Source of the DNA: Fervidobacterium sp.
GTDB lineage: Bacteria; Thermotogota; Thermotogae; Thermotogales; Fervidobacteriaceae
Assembly (NCBI GenBank): GCA_026419195.1
Contig: JANZZV010000009.1
Span: forward strand, 1-64,000
DNA: 64,000 nt
Direction: 5' to 3'
This document shows positions 1 through 9,379 of this stretch, in pieces (the stretch's first letter is position 1; every line of letters begins with the position of its first letter). A program made the position numbers and the translations under genes. The notes below the pieces were generated by a model, which was given only the letters and a program-made list of their open reading frames with translations, did not search any database and was not told where the DNA came from.

Positions 1-1614
1 ATACTATATTGGCTAGCAAATAGCTTAGATTTTGTTTATGCAGAGAGGGTATTTCTTCCATGGGTCGATATGATAGATCTGATGGAAAAAAATAACATAC
101 CATTGTTCACGCTTGAGACGAGAACACCTGTTTATGAGCTTGATGCTATAGGTATTTCTCTTGAATATGAGCTTTCTTACACGAATGTCTTGAAGTTACT
201 TGAACTTTCCAAAATACCCTTGAAAGCATCTGACAGAGATGATCGTCATCCACTTGTAATTGCCGGTGGACCTGTGGTGTACAATTGCGAACCTATTGCG
301 GAAGCATTCGATGCTGTTTATCTCGGTGACGGTGAAGTGAACTTGGAGGGAATGCTAAGAATTATAAATTATACAAAAGGGATGCATAGAGAAGAACGGT
401 TAAAAGAGCTTATCAAGTTGGATGGAATTTACGTACCTGCTTTTTATGAACAAAAAGGAAAGAAGATATTACCAAAGTATGATTTTGCACCACAAAGGAT
501 TAAGAGAAACATTCTAAAGGACTTAAGTAGTGTGAATCCGTTGACACGAAAAATACTACCACATGTTGAGAGTGTACATGACAGGGGAGTAATAGAAATA
601 AGCAGAGGGTGTACAAGAGGATGCAGATTTTGCCATGCTGGTTATGTTTACAGACCTGTTCGTGAAAGAGATGTTAGTGAAATTGTTGAAAGTGCTAAAA
701 AGCTTATCGCAAACACAGGGTATGGTGAAATTTCTTTGCTTTCTTTATCTTCTCTTGACCACTCACAGATAAATGAAATAGTCGAAGAGCTAATTAAAGG
801 GTTAAAAGATAAGAAAGTATCTATATCCATTCCATCGACAAGAATGGATGCATTTAATATCAAGATTGCCGAGAAAATATCAGAAGTACGAAAAACAGGA
901 CTTACCTTTGCACCAGAAGCGGGAAGTCAAAGGATGCGCGATGCAATAAACAAACAAATAACACTTGAGGATATAATAAACACGGTAAAGCAGGCAAAGC
1001 AAGCAGGTTGGAGGAGAGTAAAACTCTATTTCATGGTTGGATTTCCGAATGAAACAGAGGAAGATATAAGAGCCATAGGTGAGGTGTTGAAAGAAGTTAA
1101 AAGGGTAGGTTTTTCAGAGATAACCGCTTCGGTAAATCTACTTATTCCTAAGCCTCATACGGCTTTTCAATTTGCCGAACTTCGTCCGCCAGAATACATG
1201 GATGATGTGAAGAGAATCCTTGGGCAGTATAGAAAATACGGAAAGATAGATATTAATGATGGTAAGAAAAGTTTTGTTGAAGGAATTCTTTCTCGCGGAG
1301 ATAGAAAGCTTTTTTCTGTTATTGAAAAAGCATACAAGATAGGTTACTATGATGAATGGGGAGAGTATTTTTCGTTCGATAAGTGGATAAAATTGCTTGA
1401 AGATGTAGATTACACCCAATATGTTGGTCCGTACGGATTAGAGGATTTTCCTTGGGATCATCTTGACAGCGGAGTTAGTAAGGAGTTTCTTTGGAAAGAA
1501 TATCAAAAATTTTTTAAAGGTATTCAAACAAGCGATTGCAGAAATGTTTGTGGTTTTTGTGGTGTGTGTTTTGAGTATAAGGTAAAAAATGTAATTGGAG
1601 GTGATAAAGGGTGA
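1..1614 (+). CDS. Radical SAM protein, TIGR03960-like family (5' partial)
   Basis: The frame is open from the first base, so the true start lies upstream of the window; the first in-window ATG at 70 is internal. The visible N-terminal part resembles the cobalamin-binding-like region of this family. It is followed by a radical SAM core whose CxxxCxxC cluster (Cys codons at about 610, 622 and 631) would bind a 4Fe-4S cluster. A second Cys-rich group with three spaced Cys pairs closes the C terminus. Members are often found beside a DUF2344 protein, but here the next gene is nicotinate phosphoribosyltransferase, whose GTG overlaps this stop codon. The substrate is unknown; tRNA or other RNA modification is only a guess. 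Confidence 0.85.
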   Translation: MLYWLANSLDFVYAERVFLPWVDMIDLMEKNNIPLFTLETRTPVYELDAIGISLEYELSYTNVLKLLELSKIPLKASDRDDRHPLVIAGGPVVYNCEPIAEAFDAVYLGDGEVNLEGMLRIINYTKGMHREERLKELIKLDGIYVPAFYEQKGKKILPKYDFAPQRIKRNILKDLSSVNPLTRKILPHVESVHDRGVIEISRGCTRGCRFCHAGYVYRPVRERDVSEIVESAKKLIANTGYGEISLLSLSSLDHSQINEIVEELIKGLKDKKVSISIPSTRMDAFNIKIAEKISEVRKTGLTFAPEAGSQRMRDAINKQITLEDIINTVKQAKQAGWRRVKLYFMVGFPNETEEDIRAIGEVLKEVKRVGFSEITASVNLLIPKPHTAFQFAELRPPEYMDDVKRILGQYRKYGKIDINDGKKSFVEGILSRGDRKLFSVIEKAYKIGYYDEWGEYFSFDKWIKLLEDVDYTQYVGPYGLEDFPWDHLDSGVSKEFLWKEYQKFFKGIQTSDCRNVCGFCGVCFEYKVKNVIGGDKG

Positions 1615-2906
1615 GTAAAAGGCTTCATCCAAAAGTTTTCAAAGTGCCTATCGATAGAATACGTATGGGATATTATTCGGATAAATACTTCACAAGGTAT
1701 GTTGAGGTATTGAAAAAGGATAACAGACATCCGAGAGTTTATTATCAATTTTTTCCAAGGGACAACGCTGTTGTTTGCGGAGTAGATGAAGCATTAGCAA
1801 TATTGAGATATTGTACGGGGTTTTACAAAGATGAGATGAAAGCCAGAGAATTGTATAATGACATCTTGCACCTTGATAAAGTCATGCAAAGTCTTGCAGT
1901 GGATGGTAATGTAGAAGAGATCGTAGATCTTACAAGAAAAAAATGGGATTTACGATTGAAATTAAATGAATTGTGGATTGATAAATGGGAGGAAATAGAG
2001 GTTAAAGCTGTTTATGACGGTGAATACATTCCAGAAGGAGAACCTCTAATGACGATTGAAGGGGATCCAGTATATTTTGGTTATCTCGAAACCGTTTTAC
2101 TTGGTGTTATAGCTCGTGCAACAAGCACGGCAACCGCGGTGAAGAAGGTGGTTGAAGCTGCAAACGGCAAACCAATTCTGTTCTTCAGTGCACGTTTTGA
2201 TCATTATTGGGTACAAGCAACAGATGGATACGCTGCGTTAAAAGCTGGAGCCTTCGGTGTCTCGACAGATGCTAACGCAGATTATTGGGGTGTTGAATCC
2301 ATGGGTACAATTCCACACGCATTAATCGCTGCATATGATGGAAGTACCGAAGATGCAGCTATAGCATTTGATAAATATATGCCAGAAAATGTTAATAGGA
2401 TAGTCCTTGTTGATTGGGACAACGATGTGATTGGTACAACCTTTAGAGTAGTTAAAAAACACTATGAGTACTTAACAGGAAAACAATTTGTGTTGGGACA
2501 AACAGATCCATCACCTATCATTGGTACTGGCAAGAATAAAATATGGGGTGTTAGATTCGATACTTCTGGTAACTTAAGAGATAAATCTGTCACACCGGTA
2601 GGTCCGCAATCTTTTGGTGTGTGTCCTGAGCTTGTTTGGAAGGCACGTCAAGAATTTGATAAAGTGGGACTTAATGGGCTTAAAATTGTTGTTTCTGGTG
2701 GTTTTGACGAAGAAAAAATAAGGCTTTTTGAAGCACTTGGTGTACCAGCCGATGTATACGGGGTTGGCTCAAAACTGCTCAAGAAAAAGATTGATATAAC
2801 TGCTGACATAGTAGAAGTGAATGGAAAACCATGTGCAAAGATAGGAAGATATAAAAAAGATGCGTCACACCTAAAGATTGTCGGTAAACGTTATTGGGAG
2901 GAATAA
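1611..2906 (+). CDS. pncB: Nicotinate phosphoribosyltransferase
   Basis: This 431-residue protein matches nicotinate phosphoribosyltransferase, which makes nicotinate mononucleotide from nicotinate and PRPP in the NAD salvage pathway. Family-like segments are the N-terminal YYSDKYF region, the FFSARFDHYW stretch, the STDANADYWG and MGTIPHALIAAYDG motifs near the middle, and a C-terminal VSGGFDEEKI segment typical of the phosphate-binding part of the barrel. The GTG start at 1611 has a strong GGAGGTGAT site just upstream and overlaps the previous stop by 4 bases, so the two genes are probably translationally coupled. The enzyme should be cytoplasmic. Length is normal for the family. Confidence 0.93.
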   Translation: MSKRLHPKVFKVPIDRIRMGYYSDKYFTRYVEVLKKDNRHPRVYYQFFPRDNAVVCGVDEALAILRYCTGFYKDEMKARELYNDILHLDKVMQSLAVDGNVEEIVDLTRKKWDLRLKLNELWIDKWEEIEVKAVYDGEYIPEGEPLMTIEGDPVYFGYLETVLLGVIARATSTATAVKKVVEAANGKPILFFSARFDHYWVQATDGYAALKAGAFGVSTDANADYWGVESMGTIPHALIAAYDGSTEDAAIAFDKYMPENVNRIVLVDWDNDVIGTTFRVVKKHYEYLTGKQFVLGQTDPSPIIGTGKNKIWGVRFDTSGNLRDKSVTPVGPQSFGVCPELVWKARQEFDKVGLNGLKIVVSGGFDEEKIRLFEALGVPADVYGVGSKLLKKKIDITADIVEVNGKPCAKIGRYKKDASHLKIVGKRYWEE

Positions 2907-2940
2907 ATTAAAATTGGGGCAAAATCAGAAAGGTGGTAAA

Positions 2941-3033
2941 ATGATTGTAGCAGCGCGTGAGCTTATAAATTTTAGAATTTCAAAGATGGGAGTTAGTATC
3001 TGTGTGGAAAATTTTGAGAAGCACAGTTGGTGA
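2941..3033 (+). CDS. Possible 30-residue ORF ahead of DUF2007-gcvT
   Basis: An ATG at 2941 follows a good AGGTGG site at 2930-2935 and opens a 30-codon frame that ends at 3033. It overlaps the start of the next gene (GTG 3002) in another frame. The peptide has no recognisable domain. It may be a leader that couples translation to the downstream gene, or it may be accidental. It is listed only because its ribosome site is stronger than that of the gene it overlaps. Confidence 0.25.
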   Translation: MIVAARELINFRISKMGVSICVENFEKHSW

Positions 3034-4294
3034 AATTGAGGCAGCTATTATTGAAAGATTGTTAATATCAAATAACATTCCGGTAATTATCCAAAGAACG
3101 GATGTTTTTGTTCATTCGATATTTGGAAGTAGTGTGCAGTGTGAAGTCCTTGTACCCGAAGAAAAATACAGCGAAGCAATTGAAATCATAAATTGGGAGG
3201 GAAAGAATGTGAAGTATACACCTCTTTACGAAGATCACTTGAGACTTGGTGCAAAGATGGTTGAATTTGCCGGATTTTACATGCCGTTGCAATACGAAGG
3301 TATAGTTGCAGAAGTACAAAATGTGAGAAAAAATGTAGGAATGTTCGATGTTTCGCATATGGGAGAGTTCATGTGCGAAGGATCAGACGCCTTAGCGTTT
3401 GCAAATTACGTTGTTACAAATGACTTTGGATCTATAGACTTTGGTGACGTAATTTATACTGCTATGTGTAACGAAAATGGTGGGTTTGTTGATGATTTGT
3501 TAGTTTATAAGATCTCTCAAGAGAAGGTTATGTTTGTTGTAAACGCGGCAAATATAGAAAAAGATTTCAATCATTTGTTGAGATTGGCTGAAAAATTTAA
3601 CGTAAAGTTGACGAATGTATCAGATGAAATAGGACTTATTGCAATCCAAGGTCCAAAAACCCAAGAGATATTGCAACCACATACAGACTTAGATCTTGAC
3701 CAAATAAGATACTATTCGTTTAAAGAAGGTAGGATTTTTGGAGTTAATGGAATAATCTCAAGGACAGGCTATACTGGCGAGGATGGGTTTGAATTGTACC
3801 TACCATCGAATCAGACCGCCACTGTCTGGAGAAAGCTACTGGAAATAGGTATTAAACCTGCTGGATTAGGTGCAAGAGATATACTTAGGCTTGAAGCTGG
3901 ATTGCTTTTGTATGGAAATGATATGGATGAAACGATAACACCTTTGGAAGCTTCAATACCTTGGGCTGTAAAATTTGAGAAAGGTGAGTTTTTCGGTAAG
4001 GATGCCTTGATTAGGCAAAAGGAAGAGGGGTTGAAAAGAAGGTTAAGAGGCATTGTACTCAATGGTAAGCTGGTACCAAGACACAATATGGAAGTTTACA
4101 AAGATGGACAAAAGGTAGGTTATGTTACAAGTGGTACATTCTCGCCAACTCTCGAAAAACCAATTGCATTCGTAATGGTTGATGCAAATATAAAGATAGA
4201 AGATAAACTAGAGGTACTAATTAGGGACAAGTATGCTGAAGCAACAGTGACAAAAATTCCATTCTACAGAGGTAGCGTAAGGTCAAAAAAATGA
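3002..4294 (+). CDS. gcvT: DUF2007 domain fused in frame to aminomethyltransferase (GcvT)
   Basis: Residues 1-68 look like a DUF2007 domain, a small fold often called a putative signal-transducing domain. From about residue 70 the protein is glycine cleavage T-protein, which transfers the aminomethyl carbon from lipoylated H-protein to tetrahydrofolate and releases ammonia. T-protein hallmarks include the KMVEFAGFYMPLQY N terminus, the DVSHMGEF segment and the RTGYTGEDGFELY segment. A GTG at 3209 with GGGAGG at 3195-3200 sits exactly where normal T-proteins begin, giving 361 residues, the usual length. The gene may therefore make a fusion, a free T-protein, or both. It heads gcvT-gcvPA-gcvPB; no gcvH is present in the window. 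Confidence 0.9.
   Translation: MWKILRSTVGEIEAAIIERLLISNNIPVIIQRTDVFVHSIFGSSVQCEVLVPEEKYSEAIEIINWEGKNVKYTPLYEDHLRLGAKMVEFAGFYMPLQYEGIVAEVQNVRKNVGMFDVSHMGEFMCEGSDALAFANYVVTNDFGSIDFGDVIYTAMCNENGGFVDDLLVYKISQEKVMFVVNAANIEKDFNHLLRLAEKFNVKLTNVSDEIGLIAIQGPKTQEILQPHTDLDLDQIRYYSFKEGRIFGVNGIISRTGYTGEDGFELYLPSNQTATVWRKLLEIGIKPAGLGARDILRLEAGLLLYGNDMDETITPLEASIPWAVKFEKGEFFGKDALIRQKEEGLKRRLRGIVLNGKLVPRHNMEVYKDGQKVGYVTSGTFSPTLEKPIAFVMVDANIKIEDKLEVLIRDKYAEATVTKIPFYRGSVRSKK
3195..3211 (+). promoter_or_regulatory. Internal ribosome binding site and GTG start of free GcvT
   Basis: GGGAGG at 3195-3200 is followed after 8 bases by GTG at 3209, in frame with the upstream DUF2007 coding sequence. Translation from here would begin VKYTPLYEDH, which matches the normal N terminus of T-proteins. 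This site decides whether GcvT is made as a fusion or as a separate protein. Confidence 0.7.
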
Positions 4295-4317
4295 AAAAAT
4301 AAAAAGGGGTGAAAAAC

Positions 4318-5643
4318 GTGCACAGATATGTTCCTCACACAGAAGAAGAAATTAGACAAATGCTTCAAGAAATAGGAATTAGTAGCGTAGACGAGCTCTT
4401 TACCAATGTTCCGAAGACCATAGACGGTTACAATATACCTGAAGGGAAAGATGAATTCAGTGTAAGGAAACATATAGAAACATTAGTGAAGCAAAACGTG
4501 TATTTCGAACCTGAGAACGTTTTTCTTGGTGCTGGAATATACATTCACTACATTCCTACAGTGGTTAAGCATATGGCTTCAAACCCTAATTTTGTTACCG
4601 CTTATACCCCTTATCAGGCTGAAGTTTCGCAAGGCACACTTCAGATGTTGTTTGAGTACCAAACCATGATGTGCGAACTCACTGGAATGGAAGTAGCCAA
4701 CTCATCTATGTACGACGGTGCAAGTGCATTTGCTGAAAGCTTGCTTATGGCAACAAGAATAACTGGTAAAACTAAAATGATAGTAGCAAGGACAATAAAC
4801 CCAGAATACAAAACTGTTGCAAAAACATATACGAAACCACATGGAATAGAAATTTTGGAGGTTGGCTACGACAAATTTGGTAGAATCGACTTGGAAAAGT
4901 TAAAAGAACTTATTGATGGTGAAACAGCAGCTGTAGCAACTGCTTATACGAATTTCTTTGGTGTTGTAGAAGATCTTAAAACTTTACGTGAGTTAATTCC
5001 ATCGAACGTTCTTTTCATAGTAGTTGCAGAACCTGTTTCACTGGCACTGCTCGAAGCACCAGGAAAATTCGGTGCGGACATAGTGGTTGGCGAAGGTCAA
5101 TCACTTGGTGTAACACCAAATTTGGGGGGACCTGGCATAGGATTCTTTACCACACTTGAAAAGCATGTTCGTAAGATGCCAGGTAGACTTATCGGTGAGA
5201 CAAAGGATATAGATGGAAAAAGGGGTTATGTAATGATACTCCAAACAAGAGAACAGCACATAAGAAGAGAAAAAGCAACATCCAATATCTGCTCAAACCA
5301 AGCTTATGTTGCTCTTATTAACGCAATTTACATTTCTACAATGGGCCCAAATGGATTAAGAGAAGTGGCTTGGCGTTCTTACAACAATGCTCATTATCTT
5401 TCGAAAAAACTTGAGGAAAATGGTTTTACAAGGATATTTGATGGGGAATTTTTCAATGAATTTGTAATAAGAGTTGACGATAAATACAGAACAAAATGGC
5501 ATGATATGGTAAAAGAAGGTATACTTGGTCCAATCCCGATAGATAGGGTTTACAAAGAACTTGGTCCAAGTGCTCTTGTTTGTACAACGGAAGTAAACAC
5601 AAGGACCTCGATTGAAAGATTAGTTGAGGTGATGTTGAAATGA
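4318..5643 (+). CDS. gcvPA: Glycine dehydrogenase (decarboxylating) subunit 1
   Basis: This is the N-terminal half of a split P-protein. Together with GcvPB it decarboxylates glycine and passes the aminomethyl group to lipoylated H-protein. The start [16 protein letters not shown] is typical of the subunit. The GTG at 4318 is preferred over the in-frame GTG at 4309, because AGGGGTGA at 4305-4312 lies at proper distance from 4318 and overlaps 4309. Glycine-rich segments such as [11 protein letters not shown] and [16 protein letters not shown] are family hallmarks. It follows gcvT by about 23 bases and its stop overlaps the gcvPB ATG by 4 bases. The split P-protein is usual in Thermotogota and many Firmicutes. 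Confidence 0.95.
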   Translation: MHRYVPHTEEEIRQMLQEIGISSVDELFTNVPKTIDGYNIPEGKDEFSVRKHIETLVKQNVYFEPENVFLGAGIYIHYIPTVVKHMASNPNFVTAYTPYQAEVSQGTLQMLFEYQTMMCELTGMEVANSSMYDGASAFAESLLMATRITGKTKMIVARTINPEYKTVAKTYTKPHGIEILEVGYDKFGRIDLEKLKELIDGETAAVATAYTNFFGVVEDLKTLRELIPSNVLFIVVAEPVSLALLEAPGKFGADIVVGEGQSLGVTPNLGGPGIGFFTTLEKHVRKMPGRLIGETKDIDGKRGYVMILQTREQHIRREKATSNICSNQAYVALINAIYISTMGPNGLREVAWRSYNNAHYLSKKLEENGFTRIFDGEFFNEFVIRVDDKYRTKWHDMVKEGILGPIPIDRVYKELGPSALVCTTEVNTRTSIERLVEVMLK

Positions 5644-7073
5644 CTATATTTGAAAGATCTACTCGTGGTAGAAAAGGTTACGAACTTCCTGCTTATGAAT
5701 TACCTGAAATGCCATGCAATTTGCCGGAGTATCTAATTAGAAAAGAAGAACCAAAACTTCCAGAAGTTTCAGAGGTAGATGTAGTTAGACATTACACGGA
5801 ACTTGCTATGAAAAATTACTCAGTTGATAGAGGATTCTATCCTCTTGGTTCATGTACGATGAAATACAATCCGAAGATAAATGAGGATATGGCATCATTG
5901 TTCACAGGTCTACATCCCATGCAACCAAGGGAAACAATACAAGGCGCAATAAACCTTATGGGACATCTGAAAGAATTATTGTGTGAGATTACAGGTACTG
6001 ATGACATGACATTACAACCAGCTGCCGGGGCGCACGGTGAATTAACTGGTTTGTTAATTGCAAGAGCTTACTTTGAAGATAAAGGCGAGCTTTCAAAAAG
6101 AAAAAAGGTGCTCGTACCAGACAGTGCCCATGGAACAAATCCCGCCTCCGCTGCCATGGCAGGATATGAAGTTATAGAATTAAAGTCTGGTCCCGATGGT
6201 TGTATCAACTTAGAAGAATTAAAAGCACATCTTGATGATAGTGTTGCAGTAATAATGCTAACAAACCCAAATACACTTGGACTTTTTGAAAAGGATATAC
6301 TTACAATATCCAGATTAGCACACGAAGTTGGAGCATTGTTATATTACGATGGTGCAAACTTAAACGCTATAATGGGTAGAACTAGACCCGGAGATATGGG
6401 ATTTGACATCGTACACCTTAACTTACACAAAACATTCAGTACACCTCATGGAATGGGAGGACCTGGAAGTGGGCCAATAGGTGTTAAAGCACATTTGGTA
6501 CCTTACCTTCCGGTTCCAGTTATAAGAAACCTCGGTGATAAGTATGATTTGGATTACAATTTACCCAAGAGTATAGGTATGGTAAGAAGTTTTTACGGTA
6601 ATTTCATTGTTATGGTAAAGGCTTACACATATATTCTTACCATGGGAAACAAAGGACTTAAACACGTTAGTGATATGGCTGTTCTTAATGCAAACTATCT
6701 CAGAGTAAAATTATCAAAGTTGTTTAAGATTGCTTACGATGGAACATGTATGCATGAATTTGTTGTGGACAACGAAGAGTTTTCTAAAAAAACTGGTGTT
6801 AGGACTTTGGATATTGCTAAGAGGTTGTTGGACTATGGTTTGCATGCACCAACGGTTTACTTCCCATTAATTGTACACGAAGCTATGATGATAGAGCCAA
6901 CAGAAACCGAAAGTAAGCAAACGCTTGATTTATTTATTGAAGTAATGGAAAAAATATACAAAGAAGCCATCGAAAAACCCGAGTTAGTCAAAGGTGCACC
7001 GTACACTACACCAGTCAGAAGACTTGATGATGTAACTGCAACAAAATTTCCAATTTTTAGATGTAAATGCTAG
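5640..7073 (+). CDS. gcvPB: Glycine dehydrogenase (decarboxylating) subunit 2
   Basis: This is the PLP-binding C-terminal half of the split P-protein, 477 residues. The PLP lysine lies in [16 protein letters not shown] at about residue 264. Upstream segments [14 protein letters not shown] and [13 protein letters not shown] are diagnostic of the subunit. The ATG overlaps the gcvPA stop by 4 bases, consistent with equimolar subunits. The end of this gene closes the operon; about 100 bases without a clear terminator follow. The complex also needs H-protein and dihydrolipoamide dehydrogenase, which are not seen here. Confidence 0.95.
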   Translation: MTIFERSTRGRKGYELPAYELPEMPCNLPEYLIRKEEPKLPEVSEVDVVRHYTELAMKNYSVDRGFYPLGSCTMKYNPKINEDMASLFTGLHPMQPRETIQGAINLMGHLKELLCEITGTDDMTLQPAAGAHGELTGLLIARAYFEDKGELSKRKKVLVPDSAHGTNPASAAMAGYEVIELKSGPDGCINLEELKAHLDDSVAVIMLTNPNTLGLFEKDILTISRLAHEVGALLYYDGANLNAIMGRTRPGDMGFDIVHLNLHKTFSTPHGMGGPGSGPIGVKAHLVPYLPVPVIRNLGDKYDLDYNLPKSIGMVRSFYGNFIVMVKAYTYILTMGNKGLKHVSDMAVLNANYLRVKLSKLFKIAYDGTCMHEFVVDNEEFSKKTGVRTLDIAKRLLDYGLHAPTVYFPLIVHEAMMIEPTETESKQTLDLFIEVMEKIYKEAIEKPELVKGAPYTTPVRRLDDVTATKFPIFRCKC

Positions 7074-7181
7074 ATGTGAGTGAATCAGCTTACAGTTGGA
7101 AGTAAATAAATCTTCTCTGATTGTTTATAATTTGTATTTTTTAACCAAGACTTAGTAAAAACACAAAAAGAGGTGATGATT

Positions 7182-8318
7182 TTGCATCCAGCAGAGTTAA
7201 TTGCACCATCAAAAACCTTAGAAATAGATTCGCTTGCAAAAAGGCTTATTTCCGAAGGAAAAGATGTTGTGAATCTTACAGCTGGTGAACCAGATTTTCC
7301 CACCCCAAGAGCTATTGTAGAAAAAGCAATAGAGGCGCTTGAAAAAGGCTACACAAAATATACGGATAGCAATGGTATACTTCCACTTAGAGAAGCAATC
7401 TCAAGTTATTTGAAAAGAAAAAAGAGTATTGATTACACTCCTGATGAAATCGTCGTCAGTAATGGAGGAAAACAAGCACTTTTCAACGCTTTTGCTTCTC
7501 TGCTTGAAGAAGGGGATGAAGTGATTCTTTTTTCACCACTTTGGGTGAGCTACATCCCACAGATACTCATGGCAAGAGGTAAACCAGTTGTTGTTAGAAC
7601 ACACTTTGAGAACCAATTCATGCCATCAATTGAGAACCTACGGTCGCGTATATCACAACGTACAAAAGTGATAGTAGTTAATTCACCAAACAATCCATCC
7701 GGAGGTATATACGATCGGGAAACATTATCGAATATAGCGAAAATAGCAAATGAAAGAAAGATTTACGTTATCACGGATGAAGTTTACGATGAACTTGTCT
7801 ACGATGGCGATCATATATCACTGTATGGACTTGTGGATGATGAACTACTCATATATGTGAACGCCTTTAGCAAGTCTCATGCCATGACAGGTTGGCGTGT
7901 TGGTTACACAGCCACAAAAAATAAAGATATAAAAAAACGAATCTCCAAAATTCAAGGGCACATAAGTTCAAACATTAACACTATAGCCCAATATGCCGCG
8001 ATTGCTGCATGTGAAACTGATAACAGTGAGATGATCGAAGAGTTCAAAAAACGTCGGGAATTTGTTATTCAAAAGGCAAAGGAATATGGACTAACGTTTA
8101 TTGAACCAAAAGGTGCGTTCTATCTTTTCTTTAAAGTGGAGGAAAATGACGAAAAATTCTGTAAAGAGTTACTTTCCGAAAAGCTCGTTGCAACTGTTCC
8201 TGGTAGCGCTTTCGAGATGCCAGGGTTTGTAAGACTCAGTTTTGCCACCAACATCGAAAATATTGGCAAGGGTTTAAAACGCATAAAAGAGTTTATTGAT
8301 GACAGAACAAGATATTAA
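7182..8318 (+). CDS. aspC: Class I/II pyridoxal-phosphate aminotransferase (aspartate aminotransferase type)
   Basis: This is a fold-type I aminotransferase close to Thermotoga AspC. The NLTAGEPDFPTP motif near the N terminus, NSPNNPSGG in the middle, the PLP lysine in AFSKSHAMTGWRVGY (about residue 231) and a C-terminal PGFVRLSFA arginine segment are all present. The start is taken as TTG 7182 because AAAGAGGTGAT at 7167-7177 is well placed for it and overlaps the upstream GTG 7173 and ATG 7176. It probably transfers the amino group between aspartate or another amino acid and 2-oxoglutarate; exact specificity cannot be read. A strong terminator follows at 8353. Confidence 0.9.
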   Translation: MHPAELIAPSKTLEIDSLAKRLISEGKDVVNLTAGEPDFPTPRAIVEKAIEALEKGYTKYTDSNGILPLREAISSYLKRKKSIDYTPDEIVVSNGGKQALFNAFASLLEEGDEVILFSPLWVSYIPQILMARGKPVVVRTHFENQFMPSIENLRSRISQRTKVIVVNSPNNPSGGIYDRETLSNIAKIANERKIYVITDEVYDELVYDGDHISLYGLVDDELLIYVNAFSKSHAMTGWRVGYTATKNKDIKKRISKIQGHISSNINTIAQYAAIAACETDNSEMIEEFKKRREFVIQKAKEYGLTFIEPKGAFYLFFKVEENDEKFCKELLSEKLVATVPGSAFEMPGFVRLSFATNIENIGKGLKRIKEFIDDRTRY

Positions 8319-8352
8319 ATTGATCAATCAATTTACTTACCATTCATTGCAA

Positions 8353-8379
8353 GCAGGGGGAATTTTCCCCCCGCTTTTT
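8353..8379 (+). terminator. Intrinsic terminator after aspC
   Basis: GCAGGGGGAA and TTCCCCCCGC form a GC-rich hairpin with one mismatch, followed at once by a run of five T. It lies 34 bases after the aspC stop and before the next promoter. Confidence 0.85.
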
Positions 8380-8462
8380 AATTTTAACTTTTGTATTTAT
8401 TGAAAAATTAACCTAAGCACCAGAAAATTAAAAAACAGTACAAGACGTGTTAACTGAAAAAT

Positions 8463-8470
8463 GGTATAAT
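8463..8470 (+). promoter_or_regulatory. Extended -10 promoter for the 8515-13119 run
   Basis: TGGTATAAT is an extended -10 element located 45 bases ahead of the first ATG at 8515 and just after the aspC terminator. No convincing -35 box is seen 17 bases upstream. Confidence 0.5.
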
Positions 8471-8514
8471 AACAGTGAAAAATAAAAATAAAAACAGACC
8501 AAGGAGATGATAAA

Positions 8515-8691
8515 ATGCGAAAGTTGATGAAATTGAATAAGGAAAAGATAATATCCCAATACGAGCTTATAAAGTTAGCTAACTTGGGTGATAAAAAAGC
8601 CCAAGAAATGCTTGAAAAAAGGCTTAAGGATACGGTGAAAAAGGATGAAGAGAAAAAAGGTAGAGAGCAAGGTAACACAAGTAGTATGTGA
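8515..8691 (+). CDS. Small charged hypothetical protein (58 aa)
   Basis: AAGGAGATGAT at 8501-8511 sits just ahead of ATG 8515, and the frame runs 58 codons to TGA at 8691. The product is rich in Lys and Glu, has an N-terminal segment predicted by eye to be helical, and ends in a polar tail. Its 3' 47 bases overlap the start of the ABC ATPase gene in another frame. It is the first gene after a promoter and has the best ribosome site of this group, which supports it being translated. The family is not recognised. Confidence 0.55.
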   Translation: MRKLMKLNKEKIISQYELIKLANLGDKKAQEMLEKRLKDTVKKDEEKKGREQGNTSSM

Positions 8692-9379
8692 AAATTTTAC
8701 AGCAAAAGTTGGAGAAAGTGTACTGTTTGAAAATATCAATTTGTCGCTTAAAACAGGTGATATAGCTATCTTGTATGGACCAAGAGGGTCGGGAAAATCT
8801 GCATTTTTAAGGAGTTTAGCAAATTTGAATCCAGAAGTGTATCCTTCTGTTGAATACACAGGTAAGATTCTATTGGAAGGAAAAGATATCAGTGAGTATA
8901 AAGAAAAAGAACTTAGAGAAATTGTAAATTATCTTGACACGAATTTTCTTGAATCGCTTGACCACTTAAACTTGAAAGAACTTGTGTACTTAGTGTTTGG
9001 TCGTGAGTTTGACTTCAGTGTTGAGAAGTTTGCTGAACAACTTGACAACTTCGGAGTTTTAAAAGCTTTGTACAAGTTTGAAAGAACTCCGCTTTCTTCT
9101 CTTTACGTACTTGAAAAGATAGGACTTTTATTGTTTATTTCTTCTGTGAGAAGATCATCGGTTTTGGTATTTGATTGTTTAATAGATCACTTGGATGACG
9201 AACACGTCGAGTTTGTGACTAAGTTACTTAAAGATCTTTCAAAGGAAAAAATAATAATATTAGCCACAAGAACTTTGAAAAGATTCCTTGGACTTGGTAA
9301 TATATTGATAATCATGAAGAATGGTAAAATTGTGTACAACGGAGATCCAGACGAGTATATAGTGGGGGTAAAACAATGA
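8645..9379 (+). CDS. Degenerate ABC-type ATP-binding protein
   Basis: Residues 45-52 (GPRGSGKS) form a good Walker A loop, and the general layout follows ABC ATPases such as PstB. Other catalytic parts are eroded. No LSGGQ signature is recognisable (the region reads PLSSLYVLEKIG). Walker B reads VLVFDCLIDHLD near residue 173, so Cys stands where the catalytic Glu is expected. The usual switch His is replaced in LATRTLKRF. The protein may bind ATP but is unlikely to be a normal transporter motor, and no permease lies next to it. Initiation at ATG 8645 has only a weak ribosome site and may depend on the overlapping upstream ORF. Confidence 0.75.
   Translation: MKRKKVESKVTQVVCENFTAKVGESVLFENINLSLKTGDIAILYGPRGSGKSAFLRSLANLNPEVYPSVEYTGKILLEGKDISEYKEKELREIVNYLDTNFLESLDHLNLKELVYLVFGREFDFSVEKFAEQLDNFGVLKALYKFERTPLSSLYVLEKIGLLLFISSVRRSSVLVFDCLIDHLDDEHVEFVTKLLKDLSKEKIIILATRTLKRFLGLGNILIIMKNGKIVYNGDPDEYIVGVKQ

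Noticed and set aside
2907-3001. Glycine riboswitch upstream of gcvT
   Set aside because: Only 95 bases separate the genes and the region contains a ribosome site and ORF but no tandem glycine aptamer.
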